Positions 7,587-15,840 of a DNA stretch of 64,000 bases are shown here, piece after piece. Numbering within the stretch: position 1 is the stretch's first letter; the number at the start of each line of letters is the position of its first letter. Origin of the DNA: CAWBQO01 sp963790965 (GTDB lineage Bacteria > Bacteroidota > Rhodothermia > Rhodothermales > DASSAV01); assembly GCA_963790965.1 (NCBI GenBank), contig CAWBQO010000002.1, forward strand, positions 124,001 through 188,000, in the 5' to 3' direction. The notes under the pieces were generated by a model. It saw nothing but the letters and a program-made list of their open reading frames with translations. It made no database searches and was not told the origin of the DNA. Both the position numbers and the translations under genes were made by a program.

Positions 7587-8951
7587 ATGGCTAAGGTCCG
7601 TTCTCGTTTTGTCTGTCAGGTTTGCGGGCACGAGTCCGCGCAGTGGCTCGGGCGTTGCCCCGCCTGCACGTCGTGGGACACGATGGTCGAGGAGGTGGCC
7701 CCGACGCCCGTGAAGGCGCGCGTCTCCGCTGCCGGCCGCGCTGCCATGCCGGCATCGAGACCGGTCACGCTCGACGAGATTGAACTGGGCGAGGAGACCC
7801 GTCTGCTCACGGGCGTGAGCGAGTTCGACCGCGTCATGGGCGGCGGGATCATGCACGGATCGCTCAACTTGATCGCGGGCGACCCGGGAATCGGCAAGAG
7901 CACGCTCATGACGGAACTCGGCCGCTACCTTCCGGACCGCCGCATCCTCTACGTGACGGGCGAGGAAAGCCTCCGGCAGGTTAAACTACGCGCGCAGCGC
8001 CTCGGCGTAACGAGCCGTTCCTTTACGCTGCTGGCCGAGACGAACGTCGAGGAGATCATCGCCGCCGCGCAGGAGGTCGAGCCGGACGTGATGATCGTCG
8101 ACTCCATCCAGACCATCTTCCGGCCGGACGTGCAGAGCGCGCCGGGGTCGGTCAGCCAGGTGCGCGAGAGTGCCGCCGCCCTGCTCCAGCTTACCAAAGG
8201 CATGGACTTTTCTACCTTCCTTGTTGGCCATGTCACCAAGGAAGGGTCTATTGCCGGACCGCGCGTCCTCGAGCACATGGTGGATACCGTGCTCTATTTT
8301 GAAGGAGAGCGGCACCACGCCTATCGCATTCTCCGGGCCGTGAAGAATCGGTTCGGCTCCACGAACGAGATCGGCGTGTTCGAGATGCGCGACGCCGGCC
8401 TGCACGAGGTCACGAACCCCAGCGAGATCTTCCTGTCCGAGCGCTCCTACGGCATCAGCGGTTCGACCGTCGTCTGCTCCCTCGAAGGCACACGTCCCGT
8501 TCTCGTGGAAATACAGGCGCTCGTCACGCCCGCCTCTTACGGAACGCCGCAGCGCACGGCGACGGGCTTCGACTATCGCCGCCTCCAGATGCTGCTTGCG
8601 GTTCTCGAAAAGCGGGAGGGGCTGCGACTATCCTCGCAGGACGTCTTTGTCAACGTGGCGGGAGGCGTGCGGCTCGAAGAGCCGGCGGTGGACCTCGGCG
8701 TCATTCTGGCCGTCGCCTCATCCTACCGCGACGTCCCGACGGACACCGGGACGGTGCTCATTGGTGAAGTGGGCCTGGGCGGAGAGGTTCGCACGGTCAG
8801 CCAGATGGATCCCCGCATCAAGGAAGCGGCCAAGCTCGGCTTTGAGCGTGCCGTCGTGCCGAAGAACAACATGAAGGGCCTCGTCTCTCCCAAGGGCCTG
8901 GAGATCACGGGTGCCGCGCGATTGCACGAAGTGCTTAACCTGGTGCTGTAA
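7587..8951 (+). CDS. radA: DNA repair protein RadA
   Basis: RadA is a RecA-like ATPase that promotes branch migration of recombination intermediates during repair. The 454-residue protein has the expected order: a C4 zinc finger (C10, C13, C24, C27), Walker A GDPGIGKST (98-106), the KNRFG motif typical of RadA, and a Lon-protease-like C-terminal domain lacking protease function in this family. The ATG at 7587 is chosen because it gives MAKVRSRFVC, the standard N-terminus; the frame is open further upstream but without homology. It is convergent with the DUF58 gene, 6 bp away. Confidence 0.96.
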   Translation: MAKVRSRFVCQVCGHESAQWLGRCPACTSWDTMVEEVAPTPVKARVSAAGRAAMPASRPVTLDEIELGEETRLLTGVSEFDRVMGGGIMHGSLNLIAGDPGIGKSTLMTELGRYLPDRRILYVTGEESLRQVKLRAQRLGVTSRSFTLLAETNVEEIIAAAQEVEPDVMIVDSIQTIFRPDVQSAPGSVSQVRESAAALLQLTKGMDFSTFLVGHVTKEGSIAGPRVLEHMVDTVLYFEGERHHAYRILRAVKNRFGSTNEIGVFEMRDAGLHEVTNPSEIFLSERSYGISGSTVVCSLEGTRPVLVEIQALVTPASYGTPQRTATGFDYRRLQMLLAVLEKREGLRLSSQDVFVNVAGGVRLEEPAVDLGVILAVASSYRDVPTDTGTVLIGEVGLGGEVRTVSQMDPRIKEAAKLGFERAVVPKNNMKGLVSPKGLEITGAARLHEVLNLVL

Positions 8952-8957
8952 GCGGCC

Positions 8958-9890
8958 TCAGTGCAGCGTTCCGCGCTTGTTCAAGTAGGCGAGAAGGGCT
9001 ACATCAAAGGGCTGCGCGGTGTCGATCTCGATAAAGTCGATGCGCTGCTCGAGGCAGCGGCGGCGAAAGCTTTCGCTGAAAAGGCGCGCCGCCTCTGCGT
9101 AGTTCTCCCGAAGCTGTGCAGGCTGCAGCGTCAGTTCCTCGCCCGTCTCCATGTCGCGGAAAAGCAACGGAACGTCGGGGAAGCGGAACTGGCGTTCGGT
9201 GTCGCTTTCGAGCACATGGAAAACGAGCACCTCGTGGCCTCGATGCCGGAGATGGCGGAGGGCTTTCAGAAGTCGATCATGCTCGCCAACGTTCTCGAAA
9301 AGGTCGGTCAGGAGGACGACCATGGAGCGCCTTGCAATTCGCTCCGCCACCTCTTCGAGAGAAGCTGCGGCAGCCGTGCGCGACTCGACCTGCTTTGCGT
9401 CCGCAATGGATTCGAGTGTCAGCAGCAGCCGGCGCAGATGGGACTGCGTGCTCTTTGGCTCGATGATCGTATGGACACTTTCATCAAAGGCTATGAGACC
9501 TGAAGCGTCGCGCTGGCGCAGCATCATGTAGTGCAGCGCGGCCGCAAGATAGGCGCTGTATTCGAGCTTGGAGATGCCGCCTGCATACCGGAAGCGCATG
9601 GAGGATGAGGTATCCAGCACGACATAACTGCGCAGGTTCGTCTCCTGCTCATACTGCTTGACGTAATGCCGGTCCGTTTTGGCATAGACTTTCCAGTCGA
9701 CGTGCCGCAACTCGTCTCCCGGATTGTACGGCCGATGCTCGGCGAACTCCACCGAAAAGCCGTGGTAGGGGCTTTTATGAAGGCCCGTAATGAAACCTTC
9801 CACAATGAGCCGCGCCCGGATCTCCATGTTCTTCAACCGGGAGACCACTGCCGGGTCGAGGAATCGACGCGCTCTTTCAGTTTCTACCAC
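8958..9890 (-). CDS. DUF58 domain protein (vWA-like)
   Basis: DUF58 proteins usually accompany MoxR-type AAA ATPases in putative metal- or protein-maturation systems; their biochemical role is poorly known. HRPYNPGDELRHVDWKVYAKTD (48-73 region) is the DUF58 core signature, and LDTSSSM supplies a MIDAS-like D93, S95, S97 as in von Willebrand A folds. The frame is open well upstream into pyrR, but that part is shadow sequence. The GTG at 9890, giving MVETERARRFLDP and 310 residues, fits family length and clears pyrR. No MoxR gene or other partner is adjacent, which is unusual. Confidence 0.82.
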   Translation of the reverse strand: MVETERARRFLDPAVVSRLKNMEIRARLIVEGFITGLHKSPYHGFSVEFAEHRPYNPGDELRHVDWKVYAKTDRHYVKQYEQETNLRSYVVLDTSSSMRFRYAGGISKLEYSAYLAAALHYMMLRQRDASGLIAFDESVHTIIEPKSTQSHLRRLLLTLESIADAKQVESRTAAAASLEEVAERIARRSMVVLLTDLFENVGEHDRLLKALRHLRHRGHEVLVFHVLESDTERQFRFPDVPLLFRDMETGEELTLQPAQLRENYAEAARLFSESFRRRCLEQRIDFIEIDTAQPFDVALLAYLNKRGTLH

Positions 9891-10011
9891 GGCGGGACAG
9901 GGTTGCGTTGAGGGGTGTTGTTGAACAGCCGGGTGGCCGCCGGTTCCGCTTTTTTGTGCAGGTGCCTTCAGGTCCTTTCTCTTGAAGGTCGCCGATGCGT
10001 AACTTAGCGGC

Positions 10012-10581
10012 ATGGCGCAAGATCGCATCATAGCACAACTCATGGATTCGCAGGATCTCGAACGCACGCTGAACCGGCTTGCGCGGCAGATCATGGAGAA
10101 TCTGGATGCGGGCACCGATATTCAGACGGAGTTCGGACTCGTCGGGATGCAGACGCGGGGCGTTCACCTCGCCCGGCGCCTTCAGGCGAAGATCGCGAGG
10201 CTCGAAGGCGTTCAGGTACCGCTCGGCGTGCTCGACGCTACGATGTACCGGGACGACTTTCGGATGCGACTCAAACAGCCCGCCGTTCGGGAAACGAACG
10301 TCCCTTTTGACGTGACTGAGCGTCATCTGGTGCTCGTCGATGACGTTCTTTACACCGGCCGCACCGCGAGAGCGGCCATCGACGCGCTCCTCGACCTCGG
10401 CCGTCCGGCGTCGGTGACGTTCCTGGTCGTGGTTGACCGAGGATTGCGGGAGTTGCCGATTGCGGCAGACTACGTCGGGCGCGAAGTGCCGACCGTCGAA
10501 CGGGAGGAAGTGCGCGTGCGGCTCGCGGAGTGCGACGAACAGGAAGGCGTCTGGCTGGTGGAGAATGGCCCCGGGACCTGA
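10012..10581 (+). CDS. pyrR: PyrR bifunctional pyr regulator / uracil phosphoribosyltransferase
   Basis: PyrR binds UMP and pyr-leader RNA to control pyrimidine genes and has uracil phosphoribosyltransferase activity. It has 189 residues with the PRPP loop LVLVDDVLYTGRT (107-117) and the VGMQTRGV and DATMYRDD segments conserved in PyrR. pyrB follows after 142 bp, the usual partnership. I looked for a PyrR-binding anti-antiterminator hairpin in the leader and in the pyrR-pyrB gap and did not find a convincing one, so the mode of control is open. Confidence 0.94.
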   Translation: MAQDRIIAQLMDSQDLERTLNRLARQIMENLDAGTDIQTEFGLVGMQTRGVHLARRLQAKIARLEGVQVPLGVLDATMYRDDFRMRLKQPAVRETNVPFDVTERHLVLVDDVLYTGRTARAAIDALLDLGRPASVTFLVVVDRGLRELPIAADYVGREVPTVEREEVRVRLAECDEQEGVWLVENGPGT

Positions 10582-10723
10582 CGTGGAAGTACCGTCATCC
10601 TCGTTCGGGACCGGGGGCGCAAGTAAAGCGCCGAACGTGCTTGAAAGAGAGCCGTCACGACTGCGCGCGCCCGACATTAACAAACGAGAGCCAACGCGCG
10701 TCCTTTTTGCGGACTGAAGAACC

Positions 10724-11704
10724 ATGGCCTTGACCGAGAATAAACCCGCATCGCCCCCCCTTGTCGCGCTGCGTCATCGCCATTTGCTTGGCCTCGCGAC
10801 CTACGGCGCCGATGAGATCCGCCTCATTCTCGATACGGCGCGGCAGTTCCGGGACGTTCTCGACCGGCCGATCAAGCGCGTGCCCACGCTGCGGGGCATC
10901 ACCGTCGTCAATCTCTTCTTTGAGCCGTCGACCCGGACCAGGATCTCTTTCGAGCTGGCTGAGAAAAGGCTTTCTGCAGACACCGTCAACTTTTCGGCAT
11001 CCGGTTCGTCGGTGTCCAAGGGTGAAACGCTGAAGGACACGGCGCAGAACATCGAGGCCATGAAGATCGACGTGGTGGTCATTCGGCACAAATCGCCCGG
11101 TGCCGCTCACTTTCTCACCCGCTGCGTCGATTCCGTGGTTATCAATGCGGGTGACGGCGCTCACGAGCACCCGACGCAGGCGCTGCTGGACCTGCTGACA
11201 ATGTCCGACCACTTCCCGTCTTTGGAAGGACTCAACGTTTCCATCATTGGGGACATCACGCACAGCCGCGTCGCGCGTTCGAACCTTTACGGACTGGCTG
11301 CCCTGGGCGCTCGGGTGACGCTCTGCGGCCCGGCAACGCTCATTCCGCCCGGCATCGAAGCGTTCACGAGCGGCAGCGTTCGCGTAACGAACCGGCTCGA
11401 CGAAGCCCTCGACGGCTGCGATGTGGCGATGGCGCTTCGCATACAGCTCGAGCGGCAGGAAAGCGGCCTTTTCCCCAGCCTGCGCGAGTACCACGACCGC
11501 TACGGCATTCGCCGCGAACATCTCGATCGCTACAAAGACTTACTTGTGATGCACCCCGGCCCGGTCAACCGCGGGGTGGAACTTGCGTCCGATGTAGTCG
11601 ATCACGAGCGCGCCGTGATCCTCAACCAGGTGACAAACGGCGTTGCCGCGCGGATGGCGGTGCTGTACTTGCTCTCGCGACCTGCAGAAGCCCAAGAGGC
11701 TTGA
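10724..11704 (+). CDS. pyrB: Aspartate carbamoyltransferase catalytic subunit
   Basis: This enzyme condenses carbamoyl phosphate with aspartate to N-carbamoyl-aspartate, the committed step of pyrimidine synthesis in the cytosol. It has 326 residues. The carbamoyl-phosphate loop FEPSTRTRISFELA, the DGAHEHPTQALLDLLTM segment and the MHPGPVNRGVE segment are all intact. No PyrI regulatory chain is adjacent, so this is probably an unregulated trimer or DHOase-associated form controlled by PyrR upstream. A bidirectional hairpin terminator lies directly after the stop. Confidence 0.96.
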   Translation: MALTENKPASPPLVALRHRHLLGLATYGADEIRLILDTARQFRDVLDRPIKRVPTLRGITVVNLFFEPSTRTRISFELAEKRLSADTVNFSASGSSVSKGETLKDTAQNIEAMKIDVVVIRHKSPGAAHFLTRCVDSVVINAGDGAHEHPTQALLDLLTMSDHFPSLEGLNVSIIGDITHSRVARSNLYGLAALGARVTLCGPATLIPPGIEAFTSGSVRVTNRLDEALDGCDVAMALRIQLERQESGLFPSLREYHDRYGIRREHLDRYKDLLVMHPGPVNRGVELASDVVDHERAVILNQVTNGVAARMAVLYLLSRPAEAQEA

Positions 11705-11709
11705 ACAAG

Positions 11710-11753
11710 AAAAAGCCCCTAAGCTGAGCATTAACTTCAGCATAGGGGCCTTT
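11710..11753. terminator. Bidirectional terminator between pyrB and tRNA-Asn
   Basis: Arms at 11715-11727 and 11737-11749 (GCCCCTAAGCTGA against TCAGCATAGGGGC, one mismatch) form a 13-bp stem. On the minus strand it is followed by CTTTTTC, a good tRNA terminator; on the plus strand it is followed by the weaker CTTTG. Confidence 0.8.
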
Positions 11754-11756
11754 GTG

Positions 11757-11828
11757 CTCCCCGGGTAGGATTCGAACCTACAACCCTGCGGTTAACAGCC
11801 GCATGCTCTACCATTGAGCTACCGAGGA
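11757..11828 (-). tRNA. tRNA-Asn (anticodon GTT)
   Basis: The sequence folds as a standard tRNA. The acceptor stem TCCTCGG pairs with CCGGGGA, the D arm has AGCTCAATGGTAGAGC, the anticodon arm is CGGCTGTTAACCG with GTT, and the T arm has GGTTCGAATCC. The discriminator base is G, as expected for Asn. The 3' CCA is not encoded. A consensus-like promoter lies about 30 bp upstream and a terminator directly downstream, so it is a single-gene unit. Confidence 0.95.
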
Positions 11829-11857
11829 ATGTTTCTCCTGCGTCGTTGGAGAGACGG

Positions 11858-11887
11858 AAGATACGAACGCCGGCGGGCAGGTGTCAA
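11858..11887 (-). promoter_or_regulatory. Sigma-70-type promoter of tRNA-Asn
   Basis: On the minus strand a perfect TTGACA (-35; 11882-11887) and TATCTT (-10; 11858-11863) are separated by 18 bp. The position, about 30 bp before the mature tRNA and just after the Nudix stop, fits a dedicated tRNA promoter. Confidence 0.75.
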
Positions 11888-11902
11888 GTGCGCGGCGCGC
11901 TT

Positions 11903-12595
11903 TCACTGCACCTTGACAGCAGCCGCCTTGTGAATGTCTCCTATTCGGGCAATTTCGAGCAGTTCCGCGAGCACCATGGCAGTCGCGCCCCAGATGCGGT
12001 GCGGACCCACGCGGTAGTGGGGAATCTCCACCTCCTCCCCCCGAATCTGCCACACCGTGCGACGGGCGCAGCCGTCCGCGACCAGCGCGCCTAAAGGTAC
12101 CTCCAGAACAGCCTCCACCTCCCGGTCGTGCGGCCGGTAAACGGGGCGCTCCGGCAGACGGGCGACGAAGGGTTGCATGCAGAAGTTGGACGGCGGAATA
12201 TAAAGCGGCGACAGGCTTCCGAGGATGTCCAGTCCGCCGGCGACGCCGATCTCCTCCTCCGCTTCCCTTAAGGCGGTTTCCAGCGGCGTCTCTCCCGCCT
12301 CTCGCCGCCCACCGGGAAAGGAGATCTGGCCCGGGTGGTGCCGCAGCGTGGAGGGGCGGAGCGTCAGCACGACGTGGGCAGTCCCCTCGATGGGGACGAG
12401 CAGCACGAGCACGGCGGCCTCGCGGCAGCGTTTCTCCTCCACCGTAAGCTGCGCGCCGGTCAGGCGGTTGCCGGGAGCCATGCCGAGATGCGCAGCCGTG
12501 CCCGGGAGCGGGTCGAGCAGGCGCTCGCGCAGCCGCTCAGTCAGGCCGTCGAAGGCATTAGGATCCGCTTCTGAAGGTGCTCTCTTCCCTCGCAT
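11903..12595 (-). CDS. Nudix hydrolase, CoA pyrophosphatase type
   Basis: This is a hydrolase of the Nudix family whose closest recognisable group cleaves CoA and its derivatives to phosphopantetheine and 3',5'-ADP. The CoA-type signature TLRPSTLRHHPGQISFPGG (78-96) runs directly into the Nudix box GRREAGETP...REAEEEIG (96-117) with its metal-binding glutamates. It has 230 residues. It starts 3 bp after the stop of the secreted unknown gene (12599-13357), so the two are likely co-transcribed, the unknown first. Substrate is inferred from family only. Confidence 0.88.
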   Translation of the reverse strand: MRGKRAPSEADPNAFDGLTERLRERLLDPLPGTAAHLGMAPGNRLTGAQLTVEEKRCREAAVLVLLVPIEGTAHVVLTLRPSTLRHHPGQISFPGGRREAGETPLETALREAEEEIGVAGGLDILGSLSPLYIPPSNFCMQPFVARLPERPVYRPHDREVEAVLEVPLGALVADGCARRTVWQIRGEEVEIPHYRVGPHRIWGATAMVLAELLEIARIGDIHKAAAVKVQ

Positions 12596-12598
12596 TAA

Positions 12599-13357
12599 CT
12601 ACTCGCGGGCCTTGCTGAAATCTGAATAAACGGTCTTGGTGCGAAAAGCGTGCGTGAACGTGCGCGCGCGCCGCCGACTCTGGACCAATCCCTTCACGAC
12701 TGCCTCAGACGGAAGATCCAGGCCGCCCACCCGCGCGTACGTCACCGTCACCTCTGAGGTGCCGGGCCTGTTGACGGGATTTACCTCCGCTTCCAGTTTG
12801 AGCAGGCGTTCGCCGGAGGCATCGAACCACAAAGTCATCTCCTGCAGGGGACCTCGCGACGCTTGACGAGGAGCAAGCCGGATGCGCTGTGCTAGTCTGT
12901 CCTCCGGCAAGCGCCCGGGCGTTTCGTCCAGCACGTCCATCCGCCCGATCAGCCGGTATGGCAGAAGAAGCTCGTTCACCAGCCGATCCGGACCGGGCAC
13001 GGCGAATCCTCCCCGCCCTTCCTGCCCTCCTCGGCGGCCCGGTCCGCGCCCGGGGAGGCCGTTGACGTGCATGCCTCCCACGACGCGCTCGTCTTGAACG
13101 CCTTCCATCCCGCCGATGAGTTGCCCGCGATATTCGATCATGTTGTCACCGAAGGGGCCTTGCATCTGGCGGCTGGTGCGCGCGCGAAACGTCAAGGGTC
13201 CTTCCGACGCCATGGCGCTCCTCTGCTGCGCCACCCAGTCCCGGACGACCCGACTGCCCGGCACCTGAGCTGCGGCGCTCCCTGCCAAGGAAGCGCAGCA
13301 CACTACGAGCGCGAGTTGCAAGCTCAGGGTTCGTATTATGCGAGTGCGTGGAATCAT
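12599..13357 (-). CDS. Secreted protein of unknown function
   Basis: I do not recognise this 252-residue protein. A signal peptide is clear: RTRIIR, a hydrophobic stretch (about 11-29), then AAAQ as a probable cleavage site near 31. The middle is rich in Gly/Arg (PGRGPGRRGGQEGRGGF). The C-terminal half (WFDASGERLLKLEAEVNP...VTVTYARVGGLDLPSEAVVKG) resembles the beta-strand pattern of LolA/LppX-like outer-membrane carrier proteins, but no diagnostic motif confirms this. It precedes the Nudix gene by 3 bp. Confidence is high that it is a real gene and low for any function. Confidence 0.7.
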   Translation of the reverse strand: MIPRTRIIRTLSLQLALVVCCASLAGSAAAQVPGSRVVRDWVAQQRSAMASEGPLTFRARTSRQMQGPFGDNMIEYRGQLIGGMEGVQDERVVGGMHVNGLPGRGPGRRGGQEGRGGFAVPGPDRLVNELLLPYRLIGRMDVLDETPGRLPEDRLAQRIRLAPRQASRGPLQEMTLWFDASGERLLKLEAEVNPVNRPGTSEVTVTYARVGGLDLPSEAVVKGLVQSRRRARTFTHAFRTKTVYSDFSKARE

Positions 13358-13431
13358 TCCCTGTGGAACTGCTGATTTAGACTATGAGGCGATAGTTGAT
13401 ACGCACTTCCTTTCCCGTAGAGCCGCGCGTA

Positions 13432-13449
13432 TGTCACAAAACTATGACA
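13432..13449. promoter_or_regulatory. Candidate operator upstream of the response regulator
   Basis: TGTCA and TGACA form an inverted repeat separated by 8 bp in the 219-bp gap between two divergent genes. This could bind a dimeric regulator, for example the response regulator downstream, but a 5-bp half-site is short and chance is possible. Further down, TAGCTTTG at 13530-13537 fits the Bacteroidota TAnnTTTG -7 element without a matching -33 box. Confidence 0.25.
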
Positions 13450-13576
13450 GAACTGCGCCGCTTTGCCCGGGGTTGTCTCCGTTGCGCATTCGCAGCGTTA
13501 TTCGTGTGCGGATGGAGCCTCGGCGGCCGTAGCTTTGCATGCCGAGGAATGACATGAGCCGGAATAGAGCACGCCG

Positions 13577-14302
13577 ATGCGCACCCCCTTAATCTTGCTT
13601 GCCGAAGACGACGTTGAACTGAATCGCCTTGTGACAGATCGGCTTACATCTTCCGGCTACGACGTGCACGCCACCTACGACGGACGGGAGGCGCTCGAGA
13701 GCGCGTCTGCGGCAGTGCCTGACGTGGTGTTGCTCGACATCATGCTTCCCGAAGTGGACGGGCTGGAAGTCTGCCGCCGGCTTCGCGCCGAGCATCCGCT
13801 CTTGCACATCATCATGCTAACGGCGCGAGCCGACGAGATCGACCGCGTGGTCGGACTCGAAGTAGGGGCGGACGATTACATGACCAAGCCGTTCAGCTTG
13901 CAGGAACTCGTCGCCCGCGTCCGTGCTGCCGTTCGGCGTATACGCCTCGTTGAGGAACAGAGCCGGCAAGTTGACGAAGAAGAGCTGCTCCGCTTCGGCG
14001 TGATGGAGATCGACCCGGTGCGACGAGAGGTTCGCGTAGCGGATGAAACCCTTTACCTTACGGCGCGCGAGTTCGACCTTCTCCTTTTTCTTGCCCGAAG
14101 TCCGAACCGGCCGTTCACCCGCCTGCAACTGCTGGAAAACGTCTGGGGCATTCAGTACGAGGGGTATGAACGAACGGTAGACTCGCACATCCAGCGGCTC
14201 AGGAGCAAGATCGAGCCGGACGCGAGCAATCCCACGTTCATCCGTACCGTCTGGGGTGTCGGGTACAAGCTTCACGAGGACGAGGAGGCGGCGAGGCCGT
14301 AG
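13577..14302 (+). CDS. OmpR/PhoB-family response regulator
   Basis: This is a transcription regulator of a two-component system. The receiver domain (1-120) has the acidic pocket D11/D12, phospho-acceptor D54 (LLDIMLPEVDG), T82 and K104 (MTKPF). A winged-helix DNA-binding domain (about 140-235) carries the family pattern LTAREFDLLLFLARSPNRPFTR...VDSHIQRLRSKI. It has 241 residues. The cognate kinase starts 5 bp downstream. The signal and targets are not evident from context. Confidence 0.95.
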   Translation: MRTPLILLAEDDVELNRLVTDRLTSSGYDVHATYDGREALESASAAVPDVVLLDIMLPEVDGLEVCRRLRAEHPLLHIIMLTARADEIDRVVGLEVGADDYMTKPFSLQELVARVRAAVRRIRLVEEQSRQVDEEELLRFGVMEIDPVRREVRVADETLYLTAREFDLLLFLARSPNRPFTRLQLLENVWGIQYEGYERTVDSHIQRLRSKIEPDASNPTFIRTVWGVGYKLHEDEEAARP

Positions 14303-14307
14303 GCAGC

Positions 14308-15840
14308 ATGGACCCTTCTCCCCTGCTCCGATCGAGGCTGCGACTGTCCGTCTACTGGCGCGTTGCCGCCGTGCTCGTTACGGCGTTCGTCGCGCTGACG
14401 GCGTGCGCCGTCGTGCTCAGCGCCTCGCTTGCCCGCGAGCGGAGCCTCGCGCTCGCGGCGGGGAGCGTGCGACTGCGCCTGGACGCCCTTGCCGAAGAGA
14501 TCGAGACGAGGATCAGCCCGGAGGCGGTAACGCTCGACAGCCTGCCACTCCCCTTGCAAATCGATCTGACGGACCGCTTTCCGGATCCCGTTCTTCTGTT
14601 CTCCACCACGGGCGCGGTCGTTGGGACCTTCGAACCGGCTCAATTCGAAGACGGTACGCCGGCGACGTTGCCGAACGAAGCCCTGTCGGCGCTGGACTCC
14701 GGCGTTGTGGTGGTTTCGTGGAGCGGGCCGGCCGAAAACTCGTGGGCAGCCGCCCCGCTGTATGCTTCCGACGGCGCGCTTCTGGGGGGCGTGCTGGTTC
14801 AGCCGCTCACGCAGTCGCTCGAGCGCGAGTTGCTCGGCACCCGCGAGGCCTTCCGCCGCGCCCTTCTGATCGCCGGAACCGTCGCGTTCTTGATTGCCCT
14901 CATACTCAGCGCGCTGCTGACGTGGCGGCTTGTCACGCCCCTGCGCCGGGTCATCAGCAAAGTGGAACGCATTGGAGAAGGTGACTACACCGCACGCATA
15001 GCGCTAAAGGGCGGCGATGAGTTTGCGCGACTCGCGCTCGCCGTCAACCGAATGGCGGGGCAGGTGGAGGGGGCCGTTAGCCGGCTTCGCGAGACCGATC
15101 GCTTGCGACGTGAACTGATAACGAATGTCGGTCATGACCTTCGCACGCCTCTGGCAGGGTTGCTGGGCTACATCGAGGAAGCGGCGCATCGGATGGACCG
15201 GGAAGAGCCTGTGGCAGCGGCCGATGCGCTGGAGACGGCCGCCCGCCAGGGTGCCTACCTGCAGAAGCTCATCGGTGACCTCTTTGAACTGAGCGTTCTG
15301 GAAGGCGTCACGCCGCCCCTGCGACTCGAATCCGTTCTCCCGGCCGAGTTGCTGCACGAGGCGGAGCGGTTACACCGGGCGGCCTATGAGCGCAACGGTG
15401 TGGACTTGTCACTCGAACTCGCGCCGGGTCTGCCGCCGATCATTGCAGACGGCGTTCGGCTACTTCGCCTCGTGGACAATCTGCTTGCAAATGCGCTTGC
15501 GCACACAAGTGCCGGTGGCGCAGTGAAGATCACGGCAACGCAGGTGAACGACCAGATCCGGGTCGCCGTTGAGGACAGCGGCGAGGGCATGACGGCTGAG
15601 CAAGTCGACCATGCCTTTGAACGGTACTACCGCGGCAGCGACGCTCGTTCGCGGAAGGGCACAGGAACGGGGCTTGGCCTTGCGATTAGCCGAGCGATCG
15701 CGCGCGCGCACGGCGGAGAACTGCTGGCTCAGAGCAAACCGGGAGAAGGCACCACCCTGACGCTGTTCTTGCCGCTCACGCCGCCTCCCCCGGATACACA
15801 ATTCCCCATCCTTGCCGGATCTGGTCGAGGGTCCGCATGA
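14308..15840 (+). CDS. Sensor histidine kinase
   Basis: This is an inner-membrane kinase and the partner of the preceding response regulator. Two membrane segments (17-40 and 186-208) enclose a periplasmic sensor region of about 145 residues without a recognisable named domain. HAMP follows (209-262), then HisKA with phospho-acceptor H276 (VGHDLRTPL), and HATPase_c with N-box LVDNLLANALAHT, G1 VEDSGEGM and G2 GTGLGLAI. It has 510 residues. The last 65 bp overlap the 3' end of the oxidoreductase gene on the other strand, so both C-termini are encoded by the same DNA. Confidence 0.95.
   Translation: MDPSPLLRSRLRLSVYWRVAAVLVTAFVALTACAVVLSASLARERSLALAAGSVRLRLDALAEEIETRISPEAVTLDSLPLPLQIDLTDRFPDPVLLFSTTGAVVGTFEPAQFEDGTPATLPNEALSALDSGVVVVSWSGPAENSWAAAPLYASDGALLGGVLVQPLTQSLERELLGTREAFRRALLIAGTVAFLIALILSALLTWRLVTPLRRVISKVERIGEGDYTARIALKGGDEFARLALAVNRMAGQVEGAVSRLRETDRLRRELITNVGHDLRTPLAGLLGYIEEAAHRMDREEPVAAADALETAARQGAYLQKLIGDLFELSVLEGVTPPLRLESVLPAELLHEAERLHRAAYERNGVDLSLELAPGLPPIIADGVRLLRLVDNLLANALAHTSAGGAVKITATQVNDQIRVAVEDSGEGMTAEQVDHAFERYYRGSDARSRKGTGTGLGLAISRAIARAHGGELLAQSKPGEGTTLTLFLPLTPPPPDTQFPILAGSGRGSA

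Noticed and set aside
9891..10115. N-terminal extension of the DUF58 protein by about 75 residues
   Set aside because: The added residues are Ser/Arg/Met-rich, unlike the family, and overlap the start of pyrR on the other strand.
10582..10723. PyrR-binding attenuator between pyrR and pyrB
   Set aside because: No convincing PyrR anti-antiterminator loop or terminator hairpin could be drawn in the 142-bp gap.
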